64,000 nt of DNA from Pseudomonas sp. GM18 (lineage in GTDB: Bacteria; Pseudomonadota; Gammaproteobacteria; Pseudomonadales; Pseudomonadaceae). Positions 57,826 through 64,000 of the stretch are shown piece after piece (position 1 is the first letter of the stretch; every line of letters begins with the position of its first letter). The translations under genes and the position numbers were made by a program. The stretch is from NCBI RefSeq assembly GCF_000282195.1, contig NZ_AKJT01000023.1, forward strand, positions 1 through 64,000, given 5' to 3'. The notes under the pieces were generated by a model. The model was not told where the DNA came from, made no database searches, and saw only the letters and a list, made by a program, of their open reading frames with translations.

Positions 57826-58857
57826 TCAGGTACTCTCGCGCACCTTCAATTCAAACCCCATGTCTTGCACCGGTTTGGCCACCGAATTGCCGGCCATCAA
57901 GGTCAGCATCAACTCCGCCGAACGCCGGCCGATGGCTTCGCGCGGGGTGCTGATGCTGCTCAGGCGCGGGATCATGTGTTCGGACATGGGCAAGTCGTTG
58001 AAACCGAGGATCGCCACTTGTTCGGGGATCTTGATCCCACAGCGCAAGGCTTCGAGCAGGGCGCCGTGGGCCAGGTCGTCGTTGCCGAAGAAGATCGCAT
58101 CGACCTGCGGATGATTGGCCATCAGTTGCAGGAACAACTCGCCGCCCAACCCGACGGAGGAGGGGCGTGGGGTCAGCACTTCCAGGGCCGGATCATACAA
58201 ACCGGCCTTTTGCAGCGCGCGGCGGAAACCTTCGCCCCGCAGCAGCGTGCGCTGATCCAGTTGCGCGCCAATGTAGGCCAGGCGCTTGCGACCGCGTGAC
58301 AGCAAGTGCTCGGCCGCCGTTTCGCCGGCGGCCAGTTGCGAGAAGCCGACGCAATTGACCCCGGCCGCGCTGTCCAGCTCCATCATGTACACGCAAGGAA
58401 TGTTGCTGCCCTCGATCATCCGTCGCGAACTTTCAGTGCGGTCGAAACCGGTCAGCAGCAAGCCGCGAGGCTGATAAGCCATGTAGTTGCGCAGCAGGTT
58501 TTCTTCTTCGTCGCGCGAGTAATGGAAGTTACCGATCAGCACTTCGAAGCCCTTTGGTCGCAAAACCTGATGAATGGCTTCCAGCGTTTCGATGAACAGC
58601 AGGTTGGACAACGACGGCACCAACACCACGACGGAATGGCTCTGGGCCGAGGCCAGCGCGCGGGCGGCGGGGTTGACCACGTAGTTCAACTCGAGGGCGG
58701 CCTTCTGGACTTTTTCCACCAGTTCGGTGGCCACCGTGCTGACGCCACGCAGGGCGCGGGAGGCGGTAATCGGGCTGACACCCGCCAGACGCGCGACTTC
58801 GTTGAGGGTAGGACGGCCAGTGGTGCGTGTATTTTTATCGTTTTTAGGGGTATTCAT
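57826..58857 (-). CDS. gntR: GntR, LacI-family repressor of gluconate genes
   Basis: A 343-residue LacI-type repressor. The helix-turn-helix and hinge (about 12-65) read PTLNEVARLAGVSPITASRALRGVSTVATE and PAARALASAQSHSVVVLVPS. A periplasmic-binding-like effector domain fills the rest. In P. aeruginosa and E. coli the equivalent GntR is released by gluconate. Start ATG 58857 was chosen; the longer frame starts at TTG. An operator-like sequence lies 35 bases upstream and the gene diverges from gntK, so it probably controls itself as well. Confidence 0.9.
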   Translation of the reverse strand: MNTPKNDKNTRTTGRPTLNEVARLAGVSPITASRALRGVSTVATELVEKVQKAALELNYVVNPAARALASAQSHSVVVLVPSLSNLLFIETLEAIHQVLRPKGFEVLIGNFHYSRDEEENLLRNYMAYQPRGLLLTGFDRTESSRRMIEGSNIPCVYMMELDSAAGVNCVGFSQLAAGETAAEHLLSRGRKRLAYIGAQLDQRTLLRGEGFRRALQKAGLYDPALEVLTPRPSSVGLGGELFLQLMANHPQVDAIFFGNDDLAHGALLEALRCGIKIPEQVAILGFNDLPMSEHMIPRLSSISTPREAIGRRSAELMLTLMAGNSVAKPVQDMGFELKVREST

Positions 58858-58891
58858 CGGACGGCTTGCCAAACAAAATTCAAGGCACTAA

Positions 58892-58903
58892 GGTAGCGCT
58901 GTC
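58892..58903. promoter_or_regulatory. GntR operator-like site, upstream of gntR
   Basis: GGTAGCGCTGTC, one of three near-identical 12-mers with an AGCGCT core. It begins 35 bases upstream of the gntR start. Confidence 0.7.
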
Positions 58904-59042
58904 TCGATGCAGCTGCAAATGCGTGAGCGGGGTTTGCCTGATCCTCGCTTTTCGGCATCGAGAACGAACATGCTGCAACCCACAAAAATGACAAGAAGGC
59001 GTCGGCAACATCTGCTTTTGCACTAGAGTTTTACCTGGCAAA

Positions 59043-59054
59043 GGTAGCGCTGTC
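59043..59054. promoter_or_regulatory. GntR operator-like site, upstream of gntK
   Basis: GGTAGCGCTGTC, an exact copy of the gntR site, ending 18 bases before the gntK ATG, where it would block the promoter or early transcription. Confidence 0.7.
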
Positions 59055-59072
59055 TGCGCGCTGAGGTGTTAC

Positions 59073-59606
59073 ATGAATCATCCCATCACCGCCCTGGTCA
59101 TCATGGGCGTTGCCGGTTGCGGCAAGACGTGCGTCAGCCAGGCCCTGTGCCAGCTCAGCGGCGCGACCGCCATTGAAGGCGACACTTTCCACCCTGCCGC
59201 CAATATCGAAAAGATGAGCGCGGGTATCCCCCTGAACGACGAAGACCGTGCCGGCTGGCTCGACAGCCTGTGCGATGAACTGCGCCGCGTCGACGCGAAG
59301 GGCGAACGCCCGGTGCTGACCTGTTCGGCCCTCAAACACAGTTACCGCGAACGCTTGCGCAGTGCCTTGCCGGGCCTGGGCTTTGTGTTTCTTGAGCTGA
59401 CCCCTGAAGTCGCCGCCGATCGTGTCTCCCATCGGCCGGGCCACTTCATGCCGTCGACCCTGATCGACAGCCAGTTCGCCACCCTTGAATCGCCCGTTGG
59501 TGAGCCCCTGACCCTGGCTCTGGACGCTTCGAGCCACAGCGTTGACGAATTGGCCGTTCAGGCCCACCGCTGGTGGCTCGATCACGGCTTGAAACTCGCC
59601 AGTTGA
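59073..59606 (+). CDS. gntK: Gluconokinase
   Basis: GntK phosphorylates gluconate to 6-phosphogluconate, feeding Edd directly. The 177-residue P-loop kinase has the Walker A motif MGVAGCGKT (11-19), the family stretch IEGDTFHPAANIEKMSAGIPLNDEDR and LTCSALKHSYRERLR. It is small and cytosolic. The gene follows an operator-like site and is spaced 81 bases from gntT, with its own operator-like site in between. Confidence 0.96.
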   Translation: MNHPITALVIMGVAGCGKTCVSQALCQLSGATAIEGDTFHPAANIEKMSAGIPLNDEDRAGWLDSLCDELRRVDAKGERPVLTCSALKHSYRERLRSALPGLGFVFLELTPEVAADRVSHRPGHFMPSTLIDSQFATLESPVGEPLTLALDASSHSVDELAVQAHRWWLDHGLKLAS

Positions 59607-59620
59607 GTTTTGCTCCAAGA

Positions 59621-59632
59621 GATAGCGCTGTC
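59621..59632. promoter_or_regulatory. GntR operator-like site, upstream of gntT
   Basis: GATAGCGCTGTC, differing by one base from the other two sites. It lies 56 bases before the gntT ATG in the gntK-gntT spacer, giving gntT its own control. Confidence 0.7.
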
Positions 59633-59660
59633 CTGACGGCTTCTGATTAATCGCTTTCAT

Positions 59661-59668
59661 AACAACAA
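59661..59668 (+). promoter_or_regulatory. Crc/Hfq CA motif before gntT
   Basis: AACAACAA, part of AACAACAACAAAC, just upstream of the AGGAG ribosome site. Confidence 0.65.
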
Positions 59669-59687
59669 CAAACAGGAGACACCCCCC

Positions 59688-61040
59688 ATGTTTGGCATGT
59701 CCCACGAGACGTTTCTGCTGCTCGATGCAGTGGTCACAGTGATCGGCTTGATTGTCCTGATCACCAAATTCAAGTTTCACCCGTTCATTGCATTGATCAT
59801 CGCCGCAGCCTTCCTCGGGCTGACCTCCGGTATGCCGATCGGCACCATCATCAAGGCATTCCAGGATGGTTTCGGCGGCGTTCTCGGTTTCGTCGGGATC
59901 ATTCTGGCGCTGGGCACCATGCTCGGCAAAATGATGGCCGAGTCGGGCGGGGCGGATCAGATTGCCCAGACGCTGATTCGAGCCTTCGGCAAGGACAAGG
60001 TGCAGTGGGCCATGATGTTCGCGGCCTTCCTGGTCGGCATCCCGCTGTTCTTCGAAATCGGTTTCGTGCTGCTGATCCCGCTGGTGTTCATCGTCGCCCG
60101 TCGTACCGGCGTGTCGATCATCAAGATCGGTATCCCGCTGCTGGCCGGTCTGTCCGCCGTGCACGGTCTGGTTCCACCACACCCGGGTCCGTTGCTGGCC
60201 ATTGGCGTGTTTGGCGCCGACATCGGTAAAACCATTCTCTATGGCCTGATCGTTGCGCTGCCGACCGCCATCATTGCCGGTCCGATCTTCGGTACGTTCA
60301 TTGCCAAGCACATTCCCGGTCATCCGAATCAGGAACTGGTGGACCAACTGGCGCGTAAGGAGGATTCCGCCGATCTGCCGAGCTTCGGCATTACCTTGGT
60401 CACCGTGCTGTCGCCTGTGTTCCTGATGCTGCTCAAGACCTTTGCCGATGTGGTGCTACCGGACGGCAACTTCTTCCGCACCTTCATGGACCTGATCGGT
60501 CACCCGATCTCGGCGCTGCTGCTGGCATTGCTGCTGTCGCTGTACACCTTCGGCTACAAGCAGGGCATCGGTTCGCAACAGATGCTCAAATGGCTGGACG
60601 TAAGCCTTGCGCCGACCGCCGCGATCATCCTGATCATCGGTGCCGGTGGCGGCTTCAAGCAGATGCTGGTTACCAGCGGTGTAGGTGATGTGATCGGTCA
60701 TATGGCGGTGGCGGCTCAGATCTCGCCGATCCTGCTGGCTTGGCTGGTGGCAGCGGTGATTCGTATCGCCACCGGTTCGGCAACCGTGGCGACCATCACT
60801 GGCGCAGGCATCGTGGTGCCGGTGGTGGGGATGATTCCGGGTGTGAACCGTGAGCTGCTGGTGCTGGCCACCGGTGCTGGGTCGTTGATCCTGTCCCACG
60901 TCAATGACGCCGGTTTCTGGCTGGTGAAGCAGTACTTCAACATGACCGTGGCAGAAACCTTCAAAACCTGGACTGCGATGGAAACCATCCTGTCCGTGGT
61001 AGGCCTGGGCTTTATCCTGCTGCTGTCGTTGTTCGTTTAA
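59688..61040 (+). CDS. gntT: Gluconate:proton symporter (GntP family)
   Basis: A 450-residue inner-membrane carrier that brings gluconate in with protons. About 12 hydrophobic segments run through the chain, with the family stretches HGLVPPHPGPLLAIGVFGADIGK and RIATGSATVATITGAGIVVPV. The ending WTAMETILSVVGLGFILLLSLFV is intact. It is preceded by a GntR-type operator-like site, a CA motif and AGGAG. A REP cluster and terminator follow. Some pseudomonad annotations call it gnuT or gntP. Confidence 0.95.
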   Translation: MFGMSHETFLLLDAVVTVIGLIVLITKFKFHPFIALIIAAAFLGLTSGMPIGTIIKAFQDGFGGVLGFVGIILALGTMLGKMMAESGGADQIAQTLIRAFGKDKVQWAMMFAAFLVGIPLFFEIGFVLLIPLVFIVARRTGVSIIKIGIPLLAGLSAVHGLVPPHPGPLLAIGVFGADIGKTILYGLIVALPTAIIAGPIFGTFIAKHIPGHPNQELVDQLARKEDSADLPSFGITLVTVLSPVFLMLLKTFADVVLPDGNFFRTFMDLIGHPISALLLALLLSLYTFGYKQGIGSQQMLKWLDVSLAPTAAIILIIGAGGGFKQMLVTSGVGDVIGHMAVAAQISPILLAWLVAAVIRIATGSATVATITGAGIVVPVVGMIPGVNRELLVLATGAGSLILSHVNDAGFWLVKQYFNMTVAETFKTWTAMETILSVVGLGFILLLSLFV

Positions 61041-61044
61041 AAGC

Positions 61045-61194
61045 TTCGCGGGCAAGTCGGATCGCCGCACCGCTCGCTCCTACAGATACTGATCGTTCCC
61101 ACGCTCTGCGTGGGAATACATCCCGTGACGCTCTGCGTCACAGTGGACGCGGAGCGTCCATGGCGGCATTCCCACGCAGAGCGTGGGAACGATC
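61045..61194. repeat. REP cluster after gntT
   Basis: A CGCGGGCAAGTCGGATCGCC unit, followed by a GATCGTTCCCACGC cluster in both orientations around GTGACGCTCTGCGTCAC. Two REP classes stand side by side. Confidence 0.85.
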
Positions 61195-61200
61195 AGGCAC

Positions 61201-61229
61201 AAAAAAACCGCAGCGATGCGGTTTTTTTG
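61201..61229. terminator. Bidirectional terminator between gntT and alaC
   Basis: AAAAAAACCGCA-GCGA-TGCGGTTTTTTT, with A/T runs on both sides. It serves the convergent genes gntT and the aminotransferase. Confidence 0.92.
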
Positions 61230-61243
61230 TGGGGGTACGGGGG

Positions 61244-62452
61244 TTATTTGGTGACCAACCCATCCGCCCGGAACATCCCGCGAATCCCGCGTACGGCCTG
61301 ACGAATCCGGTCCTGGTTTTCGATCAGCGCGAAGCGCACATGATCGTCCCCGTACTCACCAAACCCGACGCCCGGCGAGACGCAGACCTTGGCCTCGGCC
61401 AGCAGTTTCTTGGCGAATTCCAGCGAGCCCAGGTGCGCATACGCCTCGGGAATCTTGGCCCAGACGTACATCGACGCTTTCGGGTTTTCGACCATCCAGC
61501 CCAGTTCATGCAGGCCTTTGACCAACACATTACGGCGCTGGCGGTATTGCTCGGCAATGTCGCGCACGCATTGTTGATCGCCTTCCAGAGCGGCAATCGC
61601 CGCGACCTGCAGCGGGGTGAAGGTGCCGTAGTCGTGGTAGCTCTTGATCCGTGCCAGGGCGTTGACCAGTTCCGGGTTGCCGACCATGAAACCGATGCGC
61701 CAGCCCGCCATGTTGTAGCTCTTGGACAGGGTAAAAAACTCCACCGCGATGTCCTTGGCGCCGGGCACCTGCATGATCGACGGGGCTTTCCAGCCGTCGT
61801 AGACGATGTCGGCGTAGGCCAGGTCGTGCACCACCAGAACGTCGTACTGTTTGGCGAGGGCGATCACCCGCTCGAAGAAGTCCAGCTCCACGCACTGGGC
61901 AGTGGGGTTGGACGGGAAGCCGAGGATCATCATTTTCGGTTTCGGGATCGAACCGCGAATCGCCCGTTCCAGTTCGGCGAAGAAATCCACGCCAGGGATA
62001 AGCGGCACCGACCGCACCTGGGCGCCGGCAATCACGGCACCGTAGATGTGAATCGGGTAGCTCGGGTTCGGCACCAGCACGGTGTCGCCCTGGTCGAGGG
62101 TGGCCAGCATCAAATGCGCCAGGCCTTCCTTGGAACCGATGGTGACGATGGCTTCGTTTTCCGGGTCGATATCAACCTGGTAGCGATCCTTGTACCAATT
62201 GGAAATCGCCCGGCGCAGGCGCGGAATCCCTTTGGAGGTGGAGTAGCCGTGGGTGTCTTCGCGCTGGGCGACGGTGACCAGTTTTTCGACAATGTGCGGC
62301 GGCGTGGCGCCGTCGGGGTTGCCCATGCTCAAGTCGATGATGTCTTCGCCACGACGACGGGCGGCCATCTTCAGCTCGGCAGTGATGTTGAAAACGTAAG
62401 GGGGGAGTCGATCTATGCGCGCAAAGCGGCGCGGCGAACCTTGTTCGGCCAT
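61244..62452 (-). CDS. alaC: AlaC-type PLP aminotransferase
   Basis: A 402-residue class I aminotransferase close to AlaC, which makes alanine from pyruvate and glutamate. Features include the N-terminus [20 protein letters not shown], the PLP-binding lysine in [16 protein letters not shown], and [14 protein letters not shown] with the pyridine-N aspartate. ATG 62452 with GAGG upstream was chosen over a longer frame of 72 extra residues. Related names (alaA, yfdZ) are possible; the final substrate needs assay. Confidence 0.87.
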   Translation of the reverse strand: MAEQGSPRRFARIDRLPPYVFNITAELKMAARRRGEDIIDLSMGNPDGATPPHIVEKLVTVAQREDTHGYSTSKGIPRLRRAISNWYKDRYQVDIDPENEAIVTIGSKEGLAHLMLATLDQGDTVLVPNPSYPIHIYGAVIAGAQVRSVPLIPGVDFFAELERAIRGSIPKPKMMILGFPSNPTAQCVELDFFERVIALAKQYDVLVVHDLAYADIVYDGWKAPSIMQVPGAKDIAVEFFTLSKSYNMAGWRIGFMVGNPELVNALARIKSYHDYGTFTPLQVAAIAALEGDQQCVRDIAEQYRQRRNVLVKGLHELGWMVENPKASMYVWAKIPEAYAHLGSLEFAKKLLAEAKVCVSPGVGFGEYGDDHVRFALIENQDRIRQAVRGIRGMFRADGLVTK

Positions 62453-62591
62453 TGTTGCCTCGAATAACGTAAGCGCCCGGAACCGTCCGAGCGACGCTGG
62501 CCACTGCGGTGGCCTGTGGCGGAATGTAAGGGCAGGTGTGGCAAACTGTCCAGCCTCTACGTAAACAATTTTTTCCGAAGGAAACGGGTTG

Positions 62592-63254
62592 ATGGAATTT
62601 ACCAGCGGCTTCCTGCTCAGCCTTTCACTGTGCCTGGACATCGGCGTGGCCAATATCGCGATGATCACGCTGGCGATGCAGCGCGGCTATTTTCAAGGCT
62701 TTGCCCTGGGACTGGGGACTTGCGTCGGTGACCTGATTTACGCGGTGCTGGCACTGGCCGGCATGACCGTATTACTGCAGTACGAAACTGTGCGCTGGGT
62801 GTTGTGGATCGGCGGGTCGGCGTTGCTGCTGTATTTCGCGGCGAAGATGATTCATTCGGCGATCTACCACAGTGCCGTGTTGGCCGAGACCGCCGACGTT
62901 GGCCACAACTCTCATCGCAAAGAGTTCTTGCGGGGGATTTTCCTCGCCATGTCGTCGCCCAGTGCGATTCTCTGGTTCGCCGCGGTGGGTGGCACCCTGA
63001 TTGCCCGTTCCGGTGGCGGCGGCCCCCTCAGTTCGGCTTTGTTTCTCGGTGGATTTCTCTGTGCGGGAATTCTCTGGTGCGTCACGCTGTGCTTCGCGGC
63101 GAGCCATGGCGGCAAGTTGCTCGGTGACAAACTGCTGCGCTATTCCTACATGGCATCGGCCGCGATCTTCTGCTATTTCGCGGTCTACGTGATTCTATCG
63201 GGTTACAACGAGTTTATCGGTGCGCCCACCGCCGGGCAGCTTCCCGGGCTCTGA
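62592..63254 (+). CDS. LysE family amino-acid exporter
   Basis: A 220-residue inner-membrane protein of the LysE/RhtB family. About five to six helices are visible, with [42 protein letters not shown] at the start and [22 protein letters not shown] in the middle. ATG 62592 with AAGGA upstream was used, and a TTG one codon earlier is possible. The exported compound is unknown; threonine, homoserine or lysine is usual for the family. Confidence 0.88.
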   Translation: MEFTSGFLLSLSLCLDIGVANIAMITLAMQRGYFQGFALGLGTCVGDLIYAVLALAGMTVLLQYETVRWVLWIGGSALLLYFAAKMIHSAIYHSAVLAETADVGHNSHRKEFLRGIFLAMSSPSAILWFAAVGGTLIARSGGGGPLSSALFLGGFLCAGILWCVTLCFAASHGGKLLGDKLLRYSYMASAAIFCYFAVYVILSGYNEFIGAPTAGQLPGL

Positions 63255-63323
63255 CTGGGCGAATCGGGTTTGGCCTCTATACTCCCAGCCGAACCCACTT
63301 TTTTCGTTCCCAGGAGTCGAGTC

Positions 63324-63812
63324 ATGGAAGAGCAAACACGCGATGATCAGGTTGAGCCACGCTTCGAACACGGGCACTTCATGCTCATAGCGGGGCTTGG
63401 CGGACGATTTACCCAAGCGACGGCCAAAAAACAGATTCCCAAGTTATGGGATCAGTTCGTCCCGCATATCGGCAACGTACCCGGACAAATAGGCGAAGTG
63501 ACCTACGGCGTTTGCTGCAACCCGGACGGCAAGGGCGGTTTCGAATACATCGCCGGCGTCGAGATCAGCAAGCTCGACGACCTGCCCGAGAAATACCGTT
63601 GGGTCGAGATTCAGCCTCAGTATTACGCGGTGTTCAAGCACAAGGGCTCGCTGGATACGCTGCCGCAGACCTTTCAGTACATCTGGGAAACCTGGTTGCC
63701 GAAGTCCGGTCACGAGGCGGCGGATGCCCCGGAATTCGAACGCTACAGCGATGATTTCAACCCCAAACTCAATACCGGCGTGCTGGAAATCTGGCTGCCG
63801 ATCAAAGCGTAA
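63324..63812 (+). CDS. GyrI-like/AraC effector-binding domain protein
   Basis: A 162-residue single-domain protein with the GyrI-like small-molecule-binding fold. Features are FMLIAGLGGRFTQATAKKQIPKLWDQFVPHIG, YGVCCNPDGKGGFEYIAGVEI and FKHKGSLDTLPQTFQYIWETWLP with a final beta strand LEIWLPI. Such proteins bind drugs or other small molecules, and some inhibit DNA gyrase. Start ATG 63324 has AGGAG upstream. No DNA-binding domain is fused. Function here open. Confidence 0.87.
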   Translation: MEEQTRDDQVEPRFEHGHFMLIAGLGGRFTQATAKKQIPKLWDQFVPHIGNVPGQIGEVTYGVCCNPDGKGGFEYIAGVEISKLDDLPEKYRWVEIQPQYYAVFKHKGSLDTLPQTFQYIWETWLPKSGHEAADAPEFERYSDDFNPKLNTGVLEIWLPIKA

Positions 63813-63826
63813 CGAACGGGGCGAGG

Positions 63827-63848
63827 GGCGGATCGGCGGTCCGCCTTT
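63827..63848 (+). terminator. Weak terminator after the GyrI-like gene
   Basis: GGCGGA and TCCGCC pair around TCGGCGG, followed by only three T residues. It may act as a weak terminator. Confidence 0.45.
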
Positions 63849-63913
63849 CTGATCGATATGAACACCTTATTAATTTATGATCCCAGCCTTTCTCCCGCCG
63901 ATCCCGAGCTGCC

Positions 63914-64000
63914 ATGAACACCGTCATCCGCCACGTCATTCCCGCTGACCTGGACCGCTGCTACGCCATCGAAACCATTGCCTATGAAGGCGATGAAGCC
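63914..64000 (+). CDS. GNAT family acetyltransferase, N-terminal end (3' part outside window)
   Basis: The first 29 codons of a gene that runs off the window. The visible start is MNTVIRHVIPADLDRCYAIE, the opening strand and helix usual for GNAT acyltransferases (a strand, then A-D-L-x-x-C-Y-x-I-E). The family call is only probable because the acetyl-CoA loop is not in view. Confidence 0.6.
   Translation, partial: MNTVIRHVIPADLDRCYAIETIAYEGDEA

Overview
The window reads as chromosomal core of a fluorescent Pseudomonas (P. fluorescens group). The GC-rich coding, a complete Entner-Doudoroff glucose system with no 6-phosphofructokinase, the arcDABC order, the gtsABCD/OprB uptake system, a TyrR-like regulator beside the glycine-cleavage genes, and several families of dispersed palindromic REP elements all point that way. 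I see no insertion sequence, prophage, integrase or CRISPR array. All genes read through without frameshift; the first (cpoB) and last (GNAT) are cut by the window edges.

Layout. 1-4.3 kb: end of cpoB, then queE-queC (7-deazaguanine synthesis), tRNA-Lys(UUU), nadA, an RDD membrane protein and a cold-shock protein. 4.7-12.5 kb (minus strand): gcvH-gcvP-sdaA-gcvT turns glycine into C1 units plus serine-derived pyruvate. It starts from a sigma-54 promoter with an IHF site and three GcsR-like sites, and gcsR lies just upstream. 12.6-18 kb (minus): a DUF5064 protein and arcDABC (arginine deiminase pathway) with an ANR-type box. 18.6-20.8 kb: a CaiB/BaiF CoA-transferase and a small DUF6124/DUF3077-like protein behind a roughly 300-base leader rich in hairpins. 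21-40.1 kb: carbohydrate metabolism, namely mgsA, gap, edd-glk-gltR-gltS, an AGE-family epimerase, gtsABCD, oprB, a hexose-6-phosphate mutarotase, hexR and zwf-pgl-eda. 40.4-50.7 kb: an intradiol dioxygenase-like protein, a class-V aminotransferase-fold protein, DUF3820, a PhaJ-type hydratase, an alpha/beta hydrolase, two fadD paralogues, a YihY protein and a second-type deformylase. 50.8-57.8 kb: a 36-residue lysine-rich protein, a fatty-acid desaturase, two orphan solute-binding-like proteins flanking an ECF sigma factor, two GSTs, a LysR regulator and an SDR epimerase. 57.8-61 kb: gntR, gntK, gntT (gluconate). 61.2-64 kb: an AlaC-type aminotransferase, a LysE-type exporter, a GyrI-like protein and a partial acetyltransferase.

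How it works together. Glucose crosses OprB and GtsABCD, is phosphorylated by Glk, and passes through Zwf-Pgl-Edd-Eda to pyruvate and glyceraldehyde-3-phosphate (Gap). Gluconate enters through GntT/GntK as 6-phosphogluconate. Non-coding DNA carries matching control signals: TTGT-N7-ACAA HexR boxes at gap, edd and zwf; a 42-bp module shared by the epimerase gene and gtsA (candidate GltR target); AAnAAnAA Crc/Hfq motifs before at least six sugar genes; and three near-identical GntR-type operators.

The most notable items for a second look are the structured leader of the DUF6124-like gene, the shared 42-bp gts module, the full sigma-54/IHF/GcsR architecture, and the ECF sigma factor translationally coupled to a lone OpuAC-type binding protein. 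I did not find a clearly new multi-gene defence or mobile system.
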